64,000 nt of DNA. Origin: Mameliella sp. MMSF_3455. GTDB lineage: Bacteria > Pseudomonadota > Alphaproteobacteria > Rhodobacterales > Rhodobacteraceae. The notes under the pieces are model-generated. The model was not told where the DNA came from. It saw only the letters and a list, made by a program, of their open reading frames with translations, and searched no databases. A program made the translations under genes and the position numbers. Position 1 is the first letter of the stretch, and each line of letters begins with the position of its first letter. This document shows, in pieces, positions 27,907 to 38,063 of this stretch. Where the stretch lies: positions 1 through 64,000 of the forward strand of contig NZ_JASHJL010000029.1 in NCBI RefSeq assembly GCF_030733205.1, read 5' to 3'.

Positions 27907-29555
27907 TGGAGCGGTTGACAGGTGCCGAACGCCAGATCGCATTGATGATTTGTGTCGTCATGGCGATTGTCGGGCTGGTAATGGCCGCAGCGGGTCGTGG
28001 CGATCCGATGGGGAGTCACGGCGCGATCGTTCTGATTGCGGCCGGTATCGTGACCTGCTTCGTCCTGCGTGCGATTGGCGAGCCCGAACCGGCCGAGGAC
28101 CGCACGACCAGCTACTACGACGACCCGACCAAGGCCGGGCTCGTGATCGCCCTGTTCTGGGCCGTCGTCGGTATGGGCATGGGGGTTTGGGTCGCGGCGC
28201 AACTTGCCTGGCCCGATCTGCGCTTCGACGCGGCGTGGTCGAGCTTTGGCCGCATCCGCCCCGTTCACACATCGGGGGTGATCTTTGGTTTCGGTGGCAA
28301 TGCCCTCATCGCCACGTCCTATCACGTCATGCAACGCACCAGCCGGGCTCGGCTCGCCGGACATGTCTCACCGTGGTTCGTGCTGCTGGGGTTCAACCTC
28401 TTCTGTATTGTCGCCGCCTCGGGCTACCTGATGGGCGTTACCCAGTCCAAGGAATACGCCGAGCCGGAATGGTATGCCGACATCTGGCTGGTGATCGTCT
28501 GGGTCGTCTACTTCGTGCTCTACATTCGTACGCTGGCGCGCCGCAACGAGCCGCATATATACGTCGCCAACTGGTATTACCTCGCCTTCATCCTGGTCGT
28601 GGCGATCCTGCACATCGTCAACAACCTCGCCGTCCCCGCCAGCCTGACAGGAGCAAAGAGCTACTCGGCCTTCGCGGGCGTCCAGGATGCGATGACGCAA
28701 TGGTGGTATGGCCACAACGCGGTCGCCTTCTTCCTGACCGCAGGTTTCCTCGGCATGCTCTACTACTTCCTGCCCAAGCGGGCGGAGCGGCCGATCTACT
28801 CCTACCGCCTGTCGATCCTGTCGTTCTGGGGCATTGTGTTCTTCTACATCTGGGCCGGCTCGCACCACCTGCACTACACCGCCCTGCCGCAATGGGTGCA
28901 GACGCTGGGCATGACCTTTTCGGTCATGCTGCTGGTGCCCTCCTGGGCCAGTGCGGGCAACGCGTTGATGACGCTGAACGGCGCCTGGCACAAGGTGCGC
29001 GACGATGCCACGCTGCGCTTCATGATGGTGGCGGCGGTGTTCTACGGGCTGTCCACCTTCGAAGGCTCATTCATGGCAGTGCGTGCGGTGAACTCACTAT
29101 CGCATTATACCGACTGGACCGTGGGCCACGTCCATGCGGGCGCGATGGGCTGGGTGGCGCTGATCACCTTCGGCTCGATCTACTCTGTCGTTCCGCTGCT
29201 GTGGAAGCGCGAGACGATGTATTCCTGGAAGCTGGTGGAATGGCACTTCTGGCTCGCGCTGGCGGGCACGGTGATCTACGTCTTCGCGATGTGGAACAGC
29301 GGCATCGTCCAGGGGCTGATGTGGCGCACCTACACCGACAGCGGCACGCTGGCCTATTCCTTCACCGACACGCTGGTCGCGATGCACCCCTATTACGTCG
29401 CACGGGCCTGCGGCGGGGCGCTGTTCCTGACCGGCGCGATCCTGGCTGCCTACAACGTCTACATGACGATCCGGCACGCCCCTGAAAAACGCCCGGAACG
29501 CGACTACCCGACTTCGTCCGAGGCGACCGAACCCGCCGTCCCGGCAGCGGAGTGA
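27903..29555 (+). CDS. ccoN: cbb3-type cytochrome c oxidase subunit I
   Basis: This 550-residue haem-copper oxidase subunit has twelve or more transmembrane helices. The haem b His appears in RPVHTSGVIFGFGGNAL, the CuB His in WWYGHNAVAFFLTAGFLGMLYYF (with the nearby helix Tyr) and AGSHHLHYTALP, and the haem ligands in VGHVHAGAMGW. It reduces O2 to water with high affinity. It overlaps ccoS by ATGA and precedes ccoO by 4 bp. Confidence 0.97.
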   Translation: MMERLTGAERQIALMICVVMAIVGLVMAAAGRGDPMGSHGAIVLIAAGIVTCFVLRAIGEPEPAEDRTTSYYDDPTKAGLVIALFWAVVGMGMGVWVAAQLAWPDLRFDAAWSSFGRIRPVHTSGVIFGFGGNALIATSYHVMQRTSRARLAGHVSPWFVLLGFNLFCIVAASGYLMGVTQSKEYAEPEWYADIWLVIVWVVYFVLYIRTLARRNEPHIYVANWYYLAFILVVAILHIVNNLAVPASLTGAKSYSAFAGVQDAMTQWWYGHNAVAFFLTAGFLGMLYYFLPKRAERPIYSYRLSILSFWGIVFFYIWAGSHHLHYTALPQWVQTLGMTFSVMLLVPSWASAGNALMTLNGAWHKVRDDATLRFMMVAAVFYGLSTFEGSFMAVRAVNSLSHYTDWTVGHVHAGAMGWVALITFGSIYSVVPLLWKRETMYSWKLVEWHFWLALAGTVIYVFAMWNSGIVQGLMWRTYTDSGTLAYSFTDTLVAMHPYYVARACGGALFLTGAILAAYNVYMTIRHAPEKRPERDYPTSSEATEPAVPAAE

Positions 29556-29559
29556 CCCG

Positions 29560-30336
29560 ATGTTTCGCAAGATCCTCTCCCCATTCGCCCGCCTGTTCGA
29601 GTTCCACGCCCGGACCCACTACCGCACCGAGCGGCACTCGATGGCCCTGACCCTCGGGATCATCGTCGCCGCCGGGGTGGGCGGTTTCGTGGAAATCGCG
29701 CCGCTCTTCACCATCGACGAAACGGTCGAGGCCGCACCGGACATGCGGCTCTACACACCTCTGGAACAGGCCGGGCGCGACATCTACATCCGCGAGGGCT
29801 GCTATGCCTGTCACAGCCAGATGATCCGCACGCTTCAGGACGAGGTGGACCGCTACGGGCCCTACTCGCTGGCGGTGGAATCGCAGTACGATCACCCGAT
29901 GCTCTGGGGCTCCAAGCGGACCGGGCCGGACCTCGCCCGGCTGGGCAACAAGTATTCCGACGACTGGCACGTGCGCCACCTCGTCGATCCGCGCGCGGTG
30001 GTGCCGGAATCGGTGATGCCGCAATACGCCTTCCTGCTGGACAGGACGCTCGAGACAGAGAGCCTGCCGGACCGTCTTGCGGCACTGCGGGCAGTGGGCG
30101 TGCCCTACAGCGACGAACAGATCGACAATGCCGATGCCGACGCCCGCGGCCAGGCGCGGCCCGACACCGACGCGGCCGACGGCGTAAGCAAGCGATATGG
30201 CGACGCGACCAGCGTCCGCCACTTCGACGGACAGCGGGATCGCGTCACGGAGATGGATGCCCTGGTGGCCTACCTTCAGATCCTTGGCGGGCTCACGGAT
30301 GCCGCCTTCGCAAATCAGCCACCAGGGGAGGACTGA
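29560..30336 (+). CDS. ccoO: cbb3 oxidase subunit II (mono-haem cytochrome c)
   Basis: The 258-residue protein has an N-terminal membrane anchor (TLGIIVAAGVGGFVEIAPLF), the haem c motif REGCYACHSQMIRT and the downstream GPDLARLGNKYSDDWHVRHLVDPRAVVPESVMPQY with the axial Met. It accepts electrons from CcoP for CcoN. Confidence 0.96.
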   Translation: MFRKILSPFARLFEFHARTHYRTERHSMALTLGIIVAAGVGGFVEIAPLFTIDETVEAAPDMRLYTPLEQAGRDIYIREGCYACHSQMIRTLQDEVDRYGPYSLAVESQYDHPMLWGSKRTGPDLARLGNKYSDDWHVRHLVDPRAVVPESVMPQYAFLLDRTLETESLPDRLAALRAVGVPYSDEQIDNADADARGQARPDTDAADGVSKRYGDATSVRHFDGQRDRVTEMDALVAYLQILGGLTDAAFANQPPGED

Positions 30337-30340
30337 CAGG

Positions 30341-30511
30341 ATGGACCTCACGCACGACCTGACCTCGGTGATCGCCAAGTCCTTCGGGCTGTTCTACCTC
30401 ATCGCCCTGTCGGTGGGGATCACCGTCTACGCCTATTGGCCGTCGCTGGGCAAACGCTTCGACAAGGCCGCGAACAGTATCCTGGATGACGAGGACGGGC
30501 CATGTCGGTAA
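30341..30511 (+). CDS. ccoQ: CcoQ small subunit
   Basis: This 56-residue single-span protein (MDLTHDLTSVIAKSFGLFYLIALSVGITVYAYWP...) lies between ccoO and ccoP and overlaps ccoP by 10 bp. The position and the FYLIALS...YAYWP region fit CcoQ, which stabilises the complex. Confidence 0.85.
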   Translation: MDLTHDLTSVIAKSFGLFYLIALSVGITVYAYWPSLGKRFDKAANSILDDEDGPCR

Positions 30512-31380
30512 AGGAACGCGACCCACTGACCGGTCACCAGACCACGGGCCACGAATGGAACGGCATCACCGAGCTGAACACCCGCGTTCCACGGGCGGTG
30601 TGGTTCTTCATCATCGTCACGCATATCTGGGCGCTGGTCTACTGGGTGCTCATGCCGGCCTGGCCTCTGGTGAATACCTTTACCCGCGGGCTGCTGGGCA
30701 TCGACCAACAGGTACAGGTGGATAAGCGCGTGGCGGCGGCAGACGCCACCCGAAGCCTCTGGGCGGACCGGATCGCCGCGCTTTCTCTGGACGAGATCCG
30801 CGACGACCCGGTTCTGGTGTCCCACGTCGACCAGACCGCACCCGCACTCTTCGGCGACAATTGCGCGGCCTGCCACGGAAGCCGCGCCGAAGGCGGCCCC
30901 GGTTATCCCTCCCTTGTCGATGACGCCTGGCTTTGGGGTGGCGACGACGAGACGATCCTCGAAACCCTGCGTGTCGGCATCAATGCCCCGCATCCCGACA
31001 CGCGCTATGCCGAGATGCCGGCCTTTGGCCGTGATGGCATGCTCGACCGGGACCAGATCCGCGTCGTGGCGGGCTATGTGCAGTCGCTGGCGGGCCTCCA
31101 CAGCGGCGCCCCGCCCGAACGGCTGGAAGAAGGCGCCGCGCTCTTCGCCGACAATTGCGCAAGCTGCCACGGCGAGGACGGCACGGGCATGCACGACCTC
31201 GGCGCCCCGAACCTCACTGACAGCCACTGGATCTACGGTGGCTCCGATGAGGCTCTGTTCGAGACGATCTATGGTGGCCGACAGGGCTGGATGCCCGCAT
31301 GGGAAAACCGCCTGACCGAAGCGCAGCGCAAGATGCTTGCCATCTACATCACGTCGCTGGCTGACGAGGGCCCGGAATGA
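30502..31380 (+). CDS. ccoP: cbb3 oxidase subunit III (di-haem cytochrome c)
   Basis: This 292-residue protein starts with the cytoplasmic GHEWNGITELNTRVPRAVWFFI region, then a transmembrane helix and two cytochrome c domains with CAACHG and CASCHG motifs and the axial Met in AEMPAFG and WMPAWENRL. The stop is overlapped by the start of a small membrane protein. Confidence 0.96.
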   Translation: MSVKERDPLTGHQTTGHEWNGITELNTRVPRAVWFFIIVTHIWALVYWVLMPAWPLVNTFTRGLLGIDQQVQVDKRVAAADATRSLWADRIAALSLDEIRDDPVLVSHVDQTAPALFGDNCAACHGSRAEGGPGYPSLVDDAWLWGGDDETILETLRVGINAPHPDTRYAEMPAFGRDGMLDRDQIRVVAGYVQSLAGLHSGAPPERLEEGAALFADNCASCHGEDGTGMHDLGAPNLTDSHWIYGGSDEALFETIYGGRQGWMPAWENRLTEAQRKMLAIYITSLADEGPE

Positions 31381-31550
31381 CCATTGAACGCCCCCGAGTT
31401 CTGGCGATCTCCGCCGCATTTCTGGTGGTGGCCGTCTTCGCCGCCGCCAAAATCCATCTCGTCTCTGTCTCGCTGTCGTCGCAACCGAGCTGCGTTGAAA
31501 CCGCCAAGGAAGGCGCCGGCACCTACCGCCCGGCGAAACCGTCATGCTGA
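31377..31550 (+). CDS. Small membrane protein coupled to ccoP
   Basis: ATG at 31377 overlaps the ccoP stop (ATGA) and gives 57 residues: a basic start (MTIERPRVL), one hydrophobic helix (AISAAFLVVAVFAAAKIHLV), and a periplasmic tail with two Cys (QPSCVETA... and a final PSC). It overlaps the next gene by 7 bp. I recognise no family. The coupling suggests an assembly or copper-related accessory role (inference). Confidence 0.65.
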   Translation: MTIERPRVLAISAAFLVVAVFAAAKIHLVSVSLSSQPSCVETAKEGAGTYRPAKPSC

Positions 31551-32425
31551 GCCAGAACAACGCCCCGCCGCCTCCCGACAATCCGCACGCCGGGGGCGTC
31601 ATTCCGAAGGTGGTCCCACCCCTAGCGCGCCCGAGCCCGCACGCCCGCGATCTGCCGTGGCGCACCGCCTTCACATGGCTGCGGGCCGGGTGGCGCGATC
31701 TCTGGACCCACCCGCTTCCGAGTCTGGTCTACGGCCTCGGCGTTTTCCTCGTCTCGGTCGCCGTGGTCTGGTTCCTGTTCCACCTGGAGTTCGACTATGC
31801 CCTGTTCCCGGCGCTGGCGGGCTTCATGGTGGTCGGGCCGCTGATCGCCGGCGGGCTCTACGAGAAAAGCCGGCGACTGGAGGCGGGCGAACCGGTCGGC
31901 CTCGCGCCGATGCTCTTCGTCCGGCTTCGATCCGGCCGTGCCGGTGTCTTCATGGGGGTCATGCTTCTGGGGCTGTTCCTGCTGTGGATGCGCGCGGCGG
32001 TCCTCATCTATGCGCTGTTCTTCGGCATGGTGGCCTTTCCCGGCACCGAGGAGATCGTTCCGATGCTTTTCCTGACTCCCACTGGCTGGGCCCTGTTGCT
32101 GATCGGCTCTGCCGTCGGTGCGCTCTTCGCCGCCTTCTCATTCGCCATCAGCGTGTTCGCCTTTCCGATGCTGCTGACAGAACGGACCGACGCGCTTTCT
32201 GCGCTCGGGATCAGCATGGCGATGGTCTGGAACAACCTCGCGGTGATGATTGCCTGGGGCGCCATCGTGGTGGCGCTGTTCGTCTTATGTCTGCTCACCG
32301 CCGGGCTGGGGCTGATCCTGGTGTTTCCGCTGCTGGGACACGCGACGTGGCATTGCTACCGTGCCATCCGCTCCGACGATGCCGCCGCGCATGAAGATGA
32401 CCGCATGTTCATTCGCCCGGCCTGA
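31544..32425 (+). CDS. DUF2189 integral membrane protein
   Basis: This 293-residue protein has a soluble N-terminus, then RTAFTWLRAGWRDLWTHPLPSLVYGLGVFLVS, GFMVVGPLIAGGLYEKSRRLEAGEPVGL and several hydrophobic helices, matching DUF2189. The family is frequently encoded beside cbb3 oxidase and denitrification genes; function unknown. It closes the operon. Confidence 0.85.
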   Translation: MLSQNNAPPPPDNPHAGGVIPKVVPPLARPSPHARDLPWRTAFTWLRAGWRDLWTHPLPSLVYGLGVFLVSVAVVWFLFHLEFDYALFPALAGFMVVGPLIAGGLYEKSRRLEAGEPVGLAPMLFVRLRSGRAGVFMGVMLLGLFLLWMRAAVLIYALFFGMVAFPGTEEIVPMLFLTPTGWALLLIGSAVGALFAAFSFAISVFAFPMLLTERTDALSALGISMAMVWNNLAVMIAWGAIVVALFVLCLLTAGLGLILVFPLLGHATWHCYRAIRSDDAAAHEDDRMFIRPA

Positions 32426-34085
<1,660 letters not shown>

Positions 34086-34099
34086 GCCGATCACCTCGG

Positions 34100-34834
34100 T
34101 CATCGAAAAACGAGGGCGATCTCTTCCTTGCTCAGAAGCATCCATCCACCGGGGGGCAGCGTGTCGGGCAGGCAGAGATCGCCCAAGCGTTCACGTCGCA
34201 GAGCTTCGACGAAATTTCCGGTGGCGGCGAACATGCGGCGAACCTGGTGGTATCGGCCCTCGGTCACGGTGATCAGGGCTTCGGTTTCCGAGATTATGTC
34301 CAGCACCGCCGGCGCCAGGGGTTTGTCATCGCCTCTGAGCGTGAGTGTGCCCGACGCAAACAGTGCGATTTCCGTGCCGTCGAGTGGACGGGCAAGCGTG
34401 GCGCGGTAGGTTTTGCTGAGCCGGCTTCTGGGGCTGCTGATACGGTGCAGAAGGTCACCGTCGTCGGTCAGAAGCAAAAGGCCTGAGGTCTGTTTGTCCA
34501 AACGCCCGATGGTCGAAATTGCGGGCTTGCGGCGTCGCCAGCGCGCAGGCAGCCTGTCATAGACAAGTTCGCCTGCCTCCTTGTGCGAACAGGTCACGCC
34601 CAAGGGTTTGTTCATCATGACGACCAGGCCGGCAAGCGGATCAAGCGGCTTGCCCGCGACCGTCATGCGGCGGGGCAGATCCGCGCTGACAGGGATGCGG
34701 ATGGAGGCGTCCAGGATCTCAGCCTGATCGAAGACAATGCCACCAACCCGCGCCAGCCGCGCGATGTCCTTGCGCGCACCATATCCCATCGAGGACAGGA
34801 ACTTGTCTACACGTGTGAATGAACTGCTGGACAA
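34100..34834 (-). CDS. rsuA: 16S rRNA pseudouridine synthase, RsuA family
   Basis: The 244-residue protein has an N-terminal S4 domain (VDKFLSSMGYGARKDIARLARVGG) and the catalytic Asp in STIGRLDKQTSGLLLLTDDGDLLH, followed by KTYRATLARPLDG and VTEGRYHQVRRMFAATGNFVEALRR. It isomerises U516 of 16S rRNA in relatives. The start is probably the TTG at 34834, since upstream lies IS debris. It converges on gdhA with 14 bp between stops. Confidence 0.88.
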   Translation of the reverse strand: MSSSSFTRVDKFLSSMGYGARKDIARLARVGGIVFDQAEILDASIRIPVSADLPRRMTVAGKPLDPLAGLVVMMNKPLGVTCSHKEAGELVYDRLPARWRRRKPAISTIGRLDKQTSGLLLLTDDGDLLHRISSPRSRLSKTYRATLARPLDGTEIALFASGTLTLRGDDKPLAPAVLDIISETEALITVTEGRYHQVRRMFAATGNFVEALRRERLGDLCLPDTLPPGGWMLLSKEEIALVFR

Positions 34835-34904
34835 ATCCGGTGATCCTCGTAAGCGAAATGCACCACGCCGGGCTCTTGCGGCTCTATCGCCATGATCGGC
34901 CCCA

Positions 34905-35040
34905 TCCGGAAAGTCCAGTTTGAATGCTGGAGAATGACCGGTCTTCGGTCCATCGGGACGATGGTTTCGGGAACCGGAGGGTGATAGCCCAGAGCGCCAT
35001 GGGCTCGCTTGGTGTTGCGGTGTTTCCTTCTTCGCTCGAT
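34905..35040 (-). pseudogene. IS3-family transposase C-terminal fragment
   Basis: On the minus strand the frame reads NTKRAHGALGYHPPVPETIVPMDRRP, nearly the same C-terminus as the IS3 transposase at 43731-44023 ([23 protein letters not shown]). Only the last residues of the integrase core remain. Confidence 0.65.
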
Positions 35041-35211
35041 CGGAGCCAGCGCTTGGCTGGGGCTACAGAAGAGTCCTCCGCTGAACATTTTTTCGCCGGA
35101 CCGGGCATTGAAGCTCGCGCAGCACAGGTTTTCCCAAGGTAAGCCCGGTTCGGCGTAGGCCGTCCCGGCTACGCTGGCCGAATCCAGTGCCTGACAGCCT
35201 CGACGGTTCCC

Positions 35212-35625
35212 TCAATCGCGAAGCGCGCGCCGCAACCTCTTGCGCTCTTCGAAGTCCTCGGTGACGTCGCGCATGATCGCCGCGACCGCCTGCAAGTCAC
35301 CGTCCTCGTCGCGCAACGGGACGATGGAGAACTGGATCGAGATTTGCGCTCCGTCCTTCCGGATTGCAGGAACAGACAGAAGATCGCCTGCGCCATATTT
35401 GGTTTGACCGGTCCGCATGGTGGCCTCGTAGCCGATCCAGTGTCGCTCACGCAGTCGCTCCGGCGTGATGATGTCCAATGACTGGCCAAGCGCCTCCCCC
35501 TCTGCAAAGCCGAATATCCGCTCGGCGCCCCCGTTCCAGACGCGGATGATGCCTTTGCGGTCGGCGACCACCAGCGCATCGGGCATGCCCTCGAACAATT
35601 TTCGCGCAATCTGGTCCCAGTCCAT
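35212..35625 (-). CDS. Single-PAS-domain protein
   Basis: This 137-residue protein (MDWDQIARKLFEGMPDALVVADRKG..., VWNGGAERIFGFAEGEALGQSLDII, IPLRDEDG-type PAC segment IVPLRDEDGDLQAVAAIMRDVTEDF) is a PAS/PAC fold with no output domain. It may sense a small ligand or redox state and act through a partner. It follows the formyl-THF ligase gene by 2 bp. Confidence 0.85.
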   Translation of the reverse strand: MDWDQIARKLFEGMPDALVVADRKGIIRVWNGGAERIFGFAEGEALGQSLDIITPERLRERHWIGYEATMRTGQTKYGAGDLLSVPAIRKDGAQISIQFSIVPLRDEDGDLQAVAAIMRDVTEDFEERKRLRRALRD

Positions 35626-35627
35626 CG

Positions 35628-36326
35628 TTAGCCTCCGACTTCGGTCCCACGCTCGGTGAGTATGACATCCATCGGAATATCGTGGGGCTGCGGATAGATT
35701 GTGGGTAGCTGCGCCGCGGCGAGTCCCACACCGATGCTGAAGGGGCGCGGTGACAGCGCCGCCAGGGTTCGATCGAAATACCCTCCACCATAGCCAAGGC
35801 GATAACCCTCGCTGTCCCAGCCCATGAGAGGCGCGAGAACGACGTCCGGCATCACCTCCGGCGCGTCCCGTGGCGGCACGGGAATGTTCCAGTGTCCGCG
35901 CTCCATCCGGGTCTCCGGAGTCCATAGGCGGAACACCAGGGGCGCCGCCCGCGTCTCCACCAAAGGCAGGGCGATGCGGCGGCCAGACGCGTGCATCTCG
36001 GTCATCAGAGGTCGCAGGTCCGGCTCGTCCTTGATCGGCCAATAGAAGGCGGCGACCCCGTCGCCCGCCCCGGCAGAGTGCCCTGCAAACAATTTCTTCA
36101 GTCCTGCCATCAGCGCTTCACCTGTTGCTTTACTCTGGGACGAGGAAAGCGTCCGACGCGCCTCGCGAAGCCGCTTGCGTTCCGCCGTGCGCCACCGGGC
36201 CACGTCGCGCTCTTGTTCGGGATCTACGGTCAAGGGATCGAAATACCCAGGATCGACCTCTGCCGCCATGCAGGGTGGCGAGGCAAAGTTTCCCTCATTC
36301 TTGAAGCTGTTGGACCCATTGCCCAT
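35628..36326 (-). CDS. 5-formyltetrahydrofolate cyclo-ligase
   Basis: The protein of about 232 residues has the family motifs ERKRLREARRTLS, DEPDLRPLMTEMHASGRRIALPLVETR and the nucleotide/folate loop MGWDSEGYRLGYGGGYFDRTL. It converts 5-formyl-THF to 5,10-methenyl-THF. ATG at 36326 follows a G-rich site; 36356 is an alternative. It is divergent from nsrR. Confidence 0.9.
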   Translation of the reverse strand: MGNGSNSFKNEGNFASPPCMAAEVDPGYFDPLTVDPEQERDVARWRTAERKRLREARRTLSSSQSKATGEALMAGLKKLFAGHSAGAGDGVAAFYWPIKDEPDLRPLMTEMHASGRRIALPLVETRAAPLVFRLWTPETRMERGHWNIPVPPRDAPEVMPDVVLAPLMGWDSEGYRLGYGGGYFDRTLAALSPRPFSIGVGLAAAQLPTIYPQPHDIPMDVILTERGTEVGG

Positions 36327-36403
36327 GTCCACCCCCCAAACTTCAGGTATAGTCATTCTCGCGGCAGGAGCCGCGTCTCCGCGCCGGGACTATTCACTTC
36401 TCT

Positions 36404-36437
36404 GGATAAGCGCCATATTAGGATAATCGCCATAATA
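36404..36437. repeat. Two tandem 17-bp repeats upstream of nsrR
   Basis: 36404-36420 (GGATAAGCGCCATATTA) is followed directly by 36421-36437 (GGATAATCGCCATAATA), 15 of 17 identical. They end in the NsrR-like operator and may be binding sites or promoter duplications. Confidence 0.7.
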
Positions 36438-36456
36438 GGCACTGTAAATACCACTT
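36434..36456. promoter_or_regulatory. NsrR-like operator, copy 2 (nsrR promoter)
   Basis: The halves AATAGGCACTG and AAATACCACTT surround one base. They match the site at 25781-25803 closely (shared AATAGG and ATACCACTT at identical spacing). The site ends 12 bp before the nsrR start, a placement that fits autorepression. Confidence 0.6.
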
Positions 36457-36468
36457 CATGGATGGCAG

Positions 36469-36885
36469 ATGCGCCTTACCTCATTCACCGACTACGGACT
36501 CCGCATGCTGATGCGCCTTGCCAGCGCGCCGGACCGGGCTTTTTCCACTGCTGATCTCGCCGAGGAATTCCAGCTTTCCCGCAACCATCTCATTAAGATC
36601 ATGCAGAAACTCGGCCGGGCCGGACTGGTGCAGACACGTCGTGGGGGCGGCGGCGGTGCTACCCTGGCCCACGCCCCCGAGGAAATCCGGCTGGGGGACG
36701 TGGTGCGAGTGTTGGAAGAGGGTCAGGCACTTGTCGAATGCCTCCAACCGAACGGCGGGGATTGCACCATCGACGGATGCTGTAGCCTGAAGACCCGGCT
36801 TCGGGTGGCCGAGATGGCCTTTATCGAGAACCTCAACCGCTCGACCCTTGCCGATGTTGCCCTCCCCGCACCGGAACCCGTCTGA
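36469..36885 (+). CDS. nsrR: NsrR-type Rrf2 family regulator
   Basis: This 138-residue Rrf2 protein starts MRLTSFTDYGLRMLMRLASAPDRAFSTADLAEEF with a winged helix (LSRNHLIKIMQKLGRAGLVQTRRGGGGGATLA). It has the cluster-binding Cys pattern VECLQPNGGDCTIDGCCSLK and the C-terminal LNRSTLADV. The Cys spacing and LxxxTLADL end match NsrR, an [Fe-S] repressor relieved by NO, better than IscR or RirA. It probably controls itself and the trHb3-cco operon through the shared operator. Confidence 0.85.
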   Translation: MRLTSFTDYGLRMLMRLASAPDRAFSTADLAEEFQLSRNHLIKIMQKLGRAGLVQTRRGGGGGATLAHAPEEIRLGDVVRVLEEGQALVECLQPNGGDCTIDGCCSLKTRLRVAEMAFIENLNRSTLADVALPAPEPV

Positions 36886-36976
36886 CGCGGCATCATGACG
36901 CCATGTTGGCGCAGGTTAACTGAGACGGCGCGTTACACGCGCTTCCTTTCCGCAGATCGGTCCGCTACTCGACGCA

Positions 36977-37435
36977 TCAGACCGGCTCCACGGTTTCGAT
37001 CTTCATAACGCGGACAATGACAGTATTGCCGTCCTCTTTCTTCAGGGGCTCTTCCTGGTGTCTTGACATGCCCAAGAGAGTTGCGCCCAGCAGAGATCCC
37101 ACCGGAATGCGGCCCGGCCGTTCTACTACGCTCATGGTCAAAATGCCTTTCCGTACTGAACCAGTGCTTTCAGCATAAGTAATGCGTTTCATAGGCAATG
37201 CGATTTGGTCGATGCCTTTGCCAGCCGCTTTCCCGGCCGTTCTCATCTTGTAGCGCAGGATGCCCTCTACAAGACGCGGCATGTTCTGTGCCGCGGGGTC
37301 ATCTCGGGACAGCAGCCACTCGATGTCGGTGCGGTCAGAAGGCCGAAGAAAGAACTCGGCATCGTTGAGGTGTTTTTCAGGCGTGGTGTCGTAAGCATAG
37401 CTGTTCGGCACCCGCACATGTTGTGCGTCGGTCAT
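36977..37435 (-). CDS. Rnk/GreA-C-like protein, paralogue 2
   Basis: This 152-residue protein (SD GGGAGA) has an N-terminal segment with FLRPSDRTDIEWLLSRDD and RLVEGILRYKMRTAG. The Rnk-like C-terminal domain reads ITYAESTGSVRKGILTMSVVERPGRIPVGSLLGATLLGMSRHQEEPLKKEDG. The pattern SLLGATLxGM is shared with the proteins at 24811 and 38974. It follows mini-ORF copy 2 by 83 nt. Function not established. Confidence 0.7.
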   Translation of the reverse strand: MTDAQHVRVPNSYAYDTTPEKHLNDAEFFLRPSDRTDIEWLLSRDDPAAQNMPRLVEGILRYKMRTAGKAAGKGIDQIALPMKRITYAESTGSVRKGILTMSVVERPGRIPVGSLLGATLLGMSRHQEEPLKKEDGNTVIVRVMKIETVEPV

Positions 37436-37518
37436 GTTTGTCTCCCAGGGGCTGATCTCAGCAGACCCGATGTCTCTATCAAAATGTTCGAGAAATCCCC
37501 GGGTGGCCGTGAACGCGG

Positions 37519-37590
37519 TTAAGCGCTCGCCGCCCGGGCAGGGAGGCGGTTCAGAAGCAGAAACCGGAAAAGGTTTTCGTTCGTAACCAT
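37519..37590 (-). CDS. Conserved FRFLLLNR mini-ORF, copy 2 (23 codons)
   Basis: ATG 37590 encodes MVTNENLFRFLLLNRLPARA plus three residues. TTGACA lies 28 nt before the ATG, with TAGGTT after a 16-nt spacer as a possible -10, which would place the transcript start at or near the ATG. Past the stop, a CACCCGGGGATTTCTC string matches one after copy 3. Confidence 0.65.
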   Translation of the reverse strand: MVTNENLFRFLLLNRLPARAASA

Positions 37591-38063
37591 GCGATCAACC
37601 TATGCAACAAATGGATTCTGTCAATCGTCACTGCCATGGTGCGGCGAAGTGGCACCACTATGAGAGTCAGTTCTCACTGCTGCGCGACGATAAACCGAGG
37701 TCTTTGATCTCCTTTTGAGGGGCGTCATCCATGAGCCTCGTCCGCCTCTGATGGCGTCAGTGCCAGAAGGTCGCAGGCTACGCCGTGCTCTTGATAAACG
37801 CACGCGGATTGCCGATATCTCAGTCATGACCATGTTCAGTCTTCATACGAGGTTCCTGCTCAACGCAGGAAACACACTGAACCGCCGGTAACCCCGGGCG
37901 GGATCAGGCCGCTTGCCGGTCCGCGTCTCGGGGTCTTCTCGATCTCTTACAGATCAGTCGAAGTGACAAACGCGCCAATCTGGCCGGACGATCACGCCTG
38001 TGCGGGTCGCCAGCTGACGTGGAGCGTGCGTCTCGGTTCAGTTTCCTCGTCATGGAGCATGAC
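37591..38063. other. Intergenic, no gene recognised beyond promoter elements
   Basis: This stretch of about 470 bp carries the TTGACA element of mini-ORF copy 2 and upstream sequence of the DUF1127 gene. A minus frame at 37621-37833 has no recognisable family. Confidence 0.4.
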
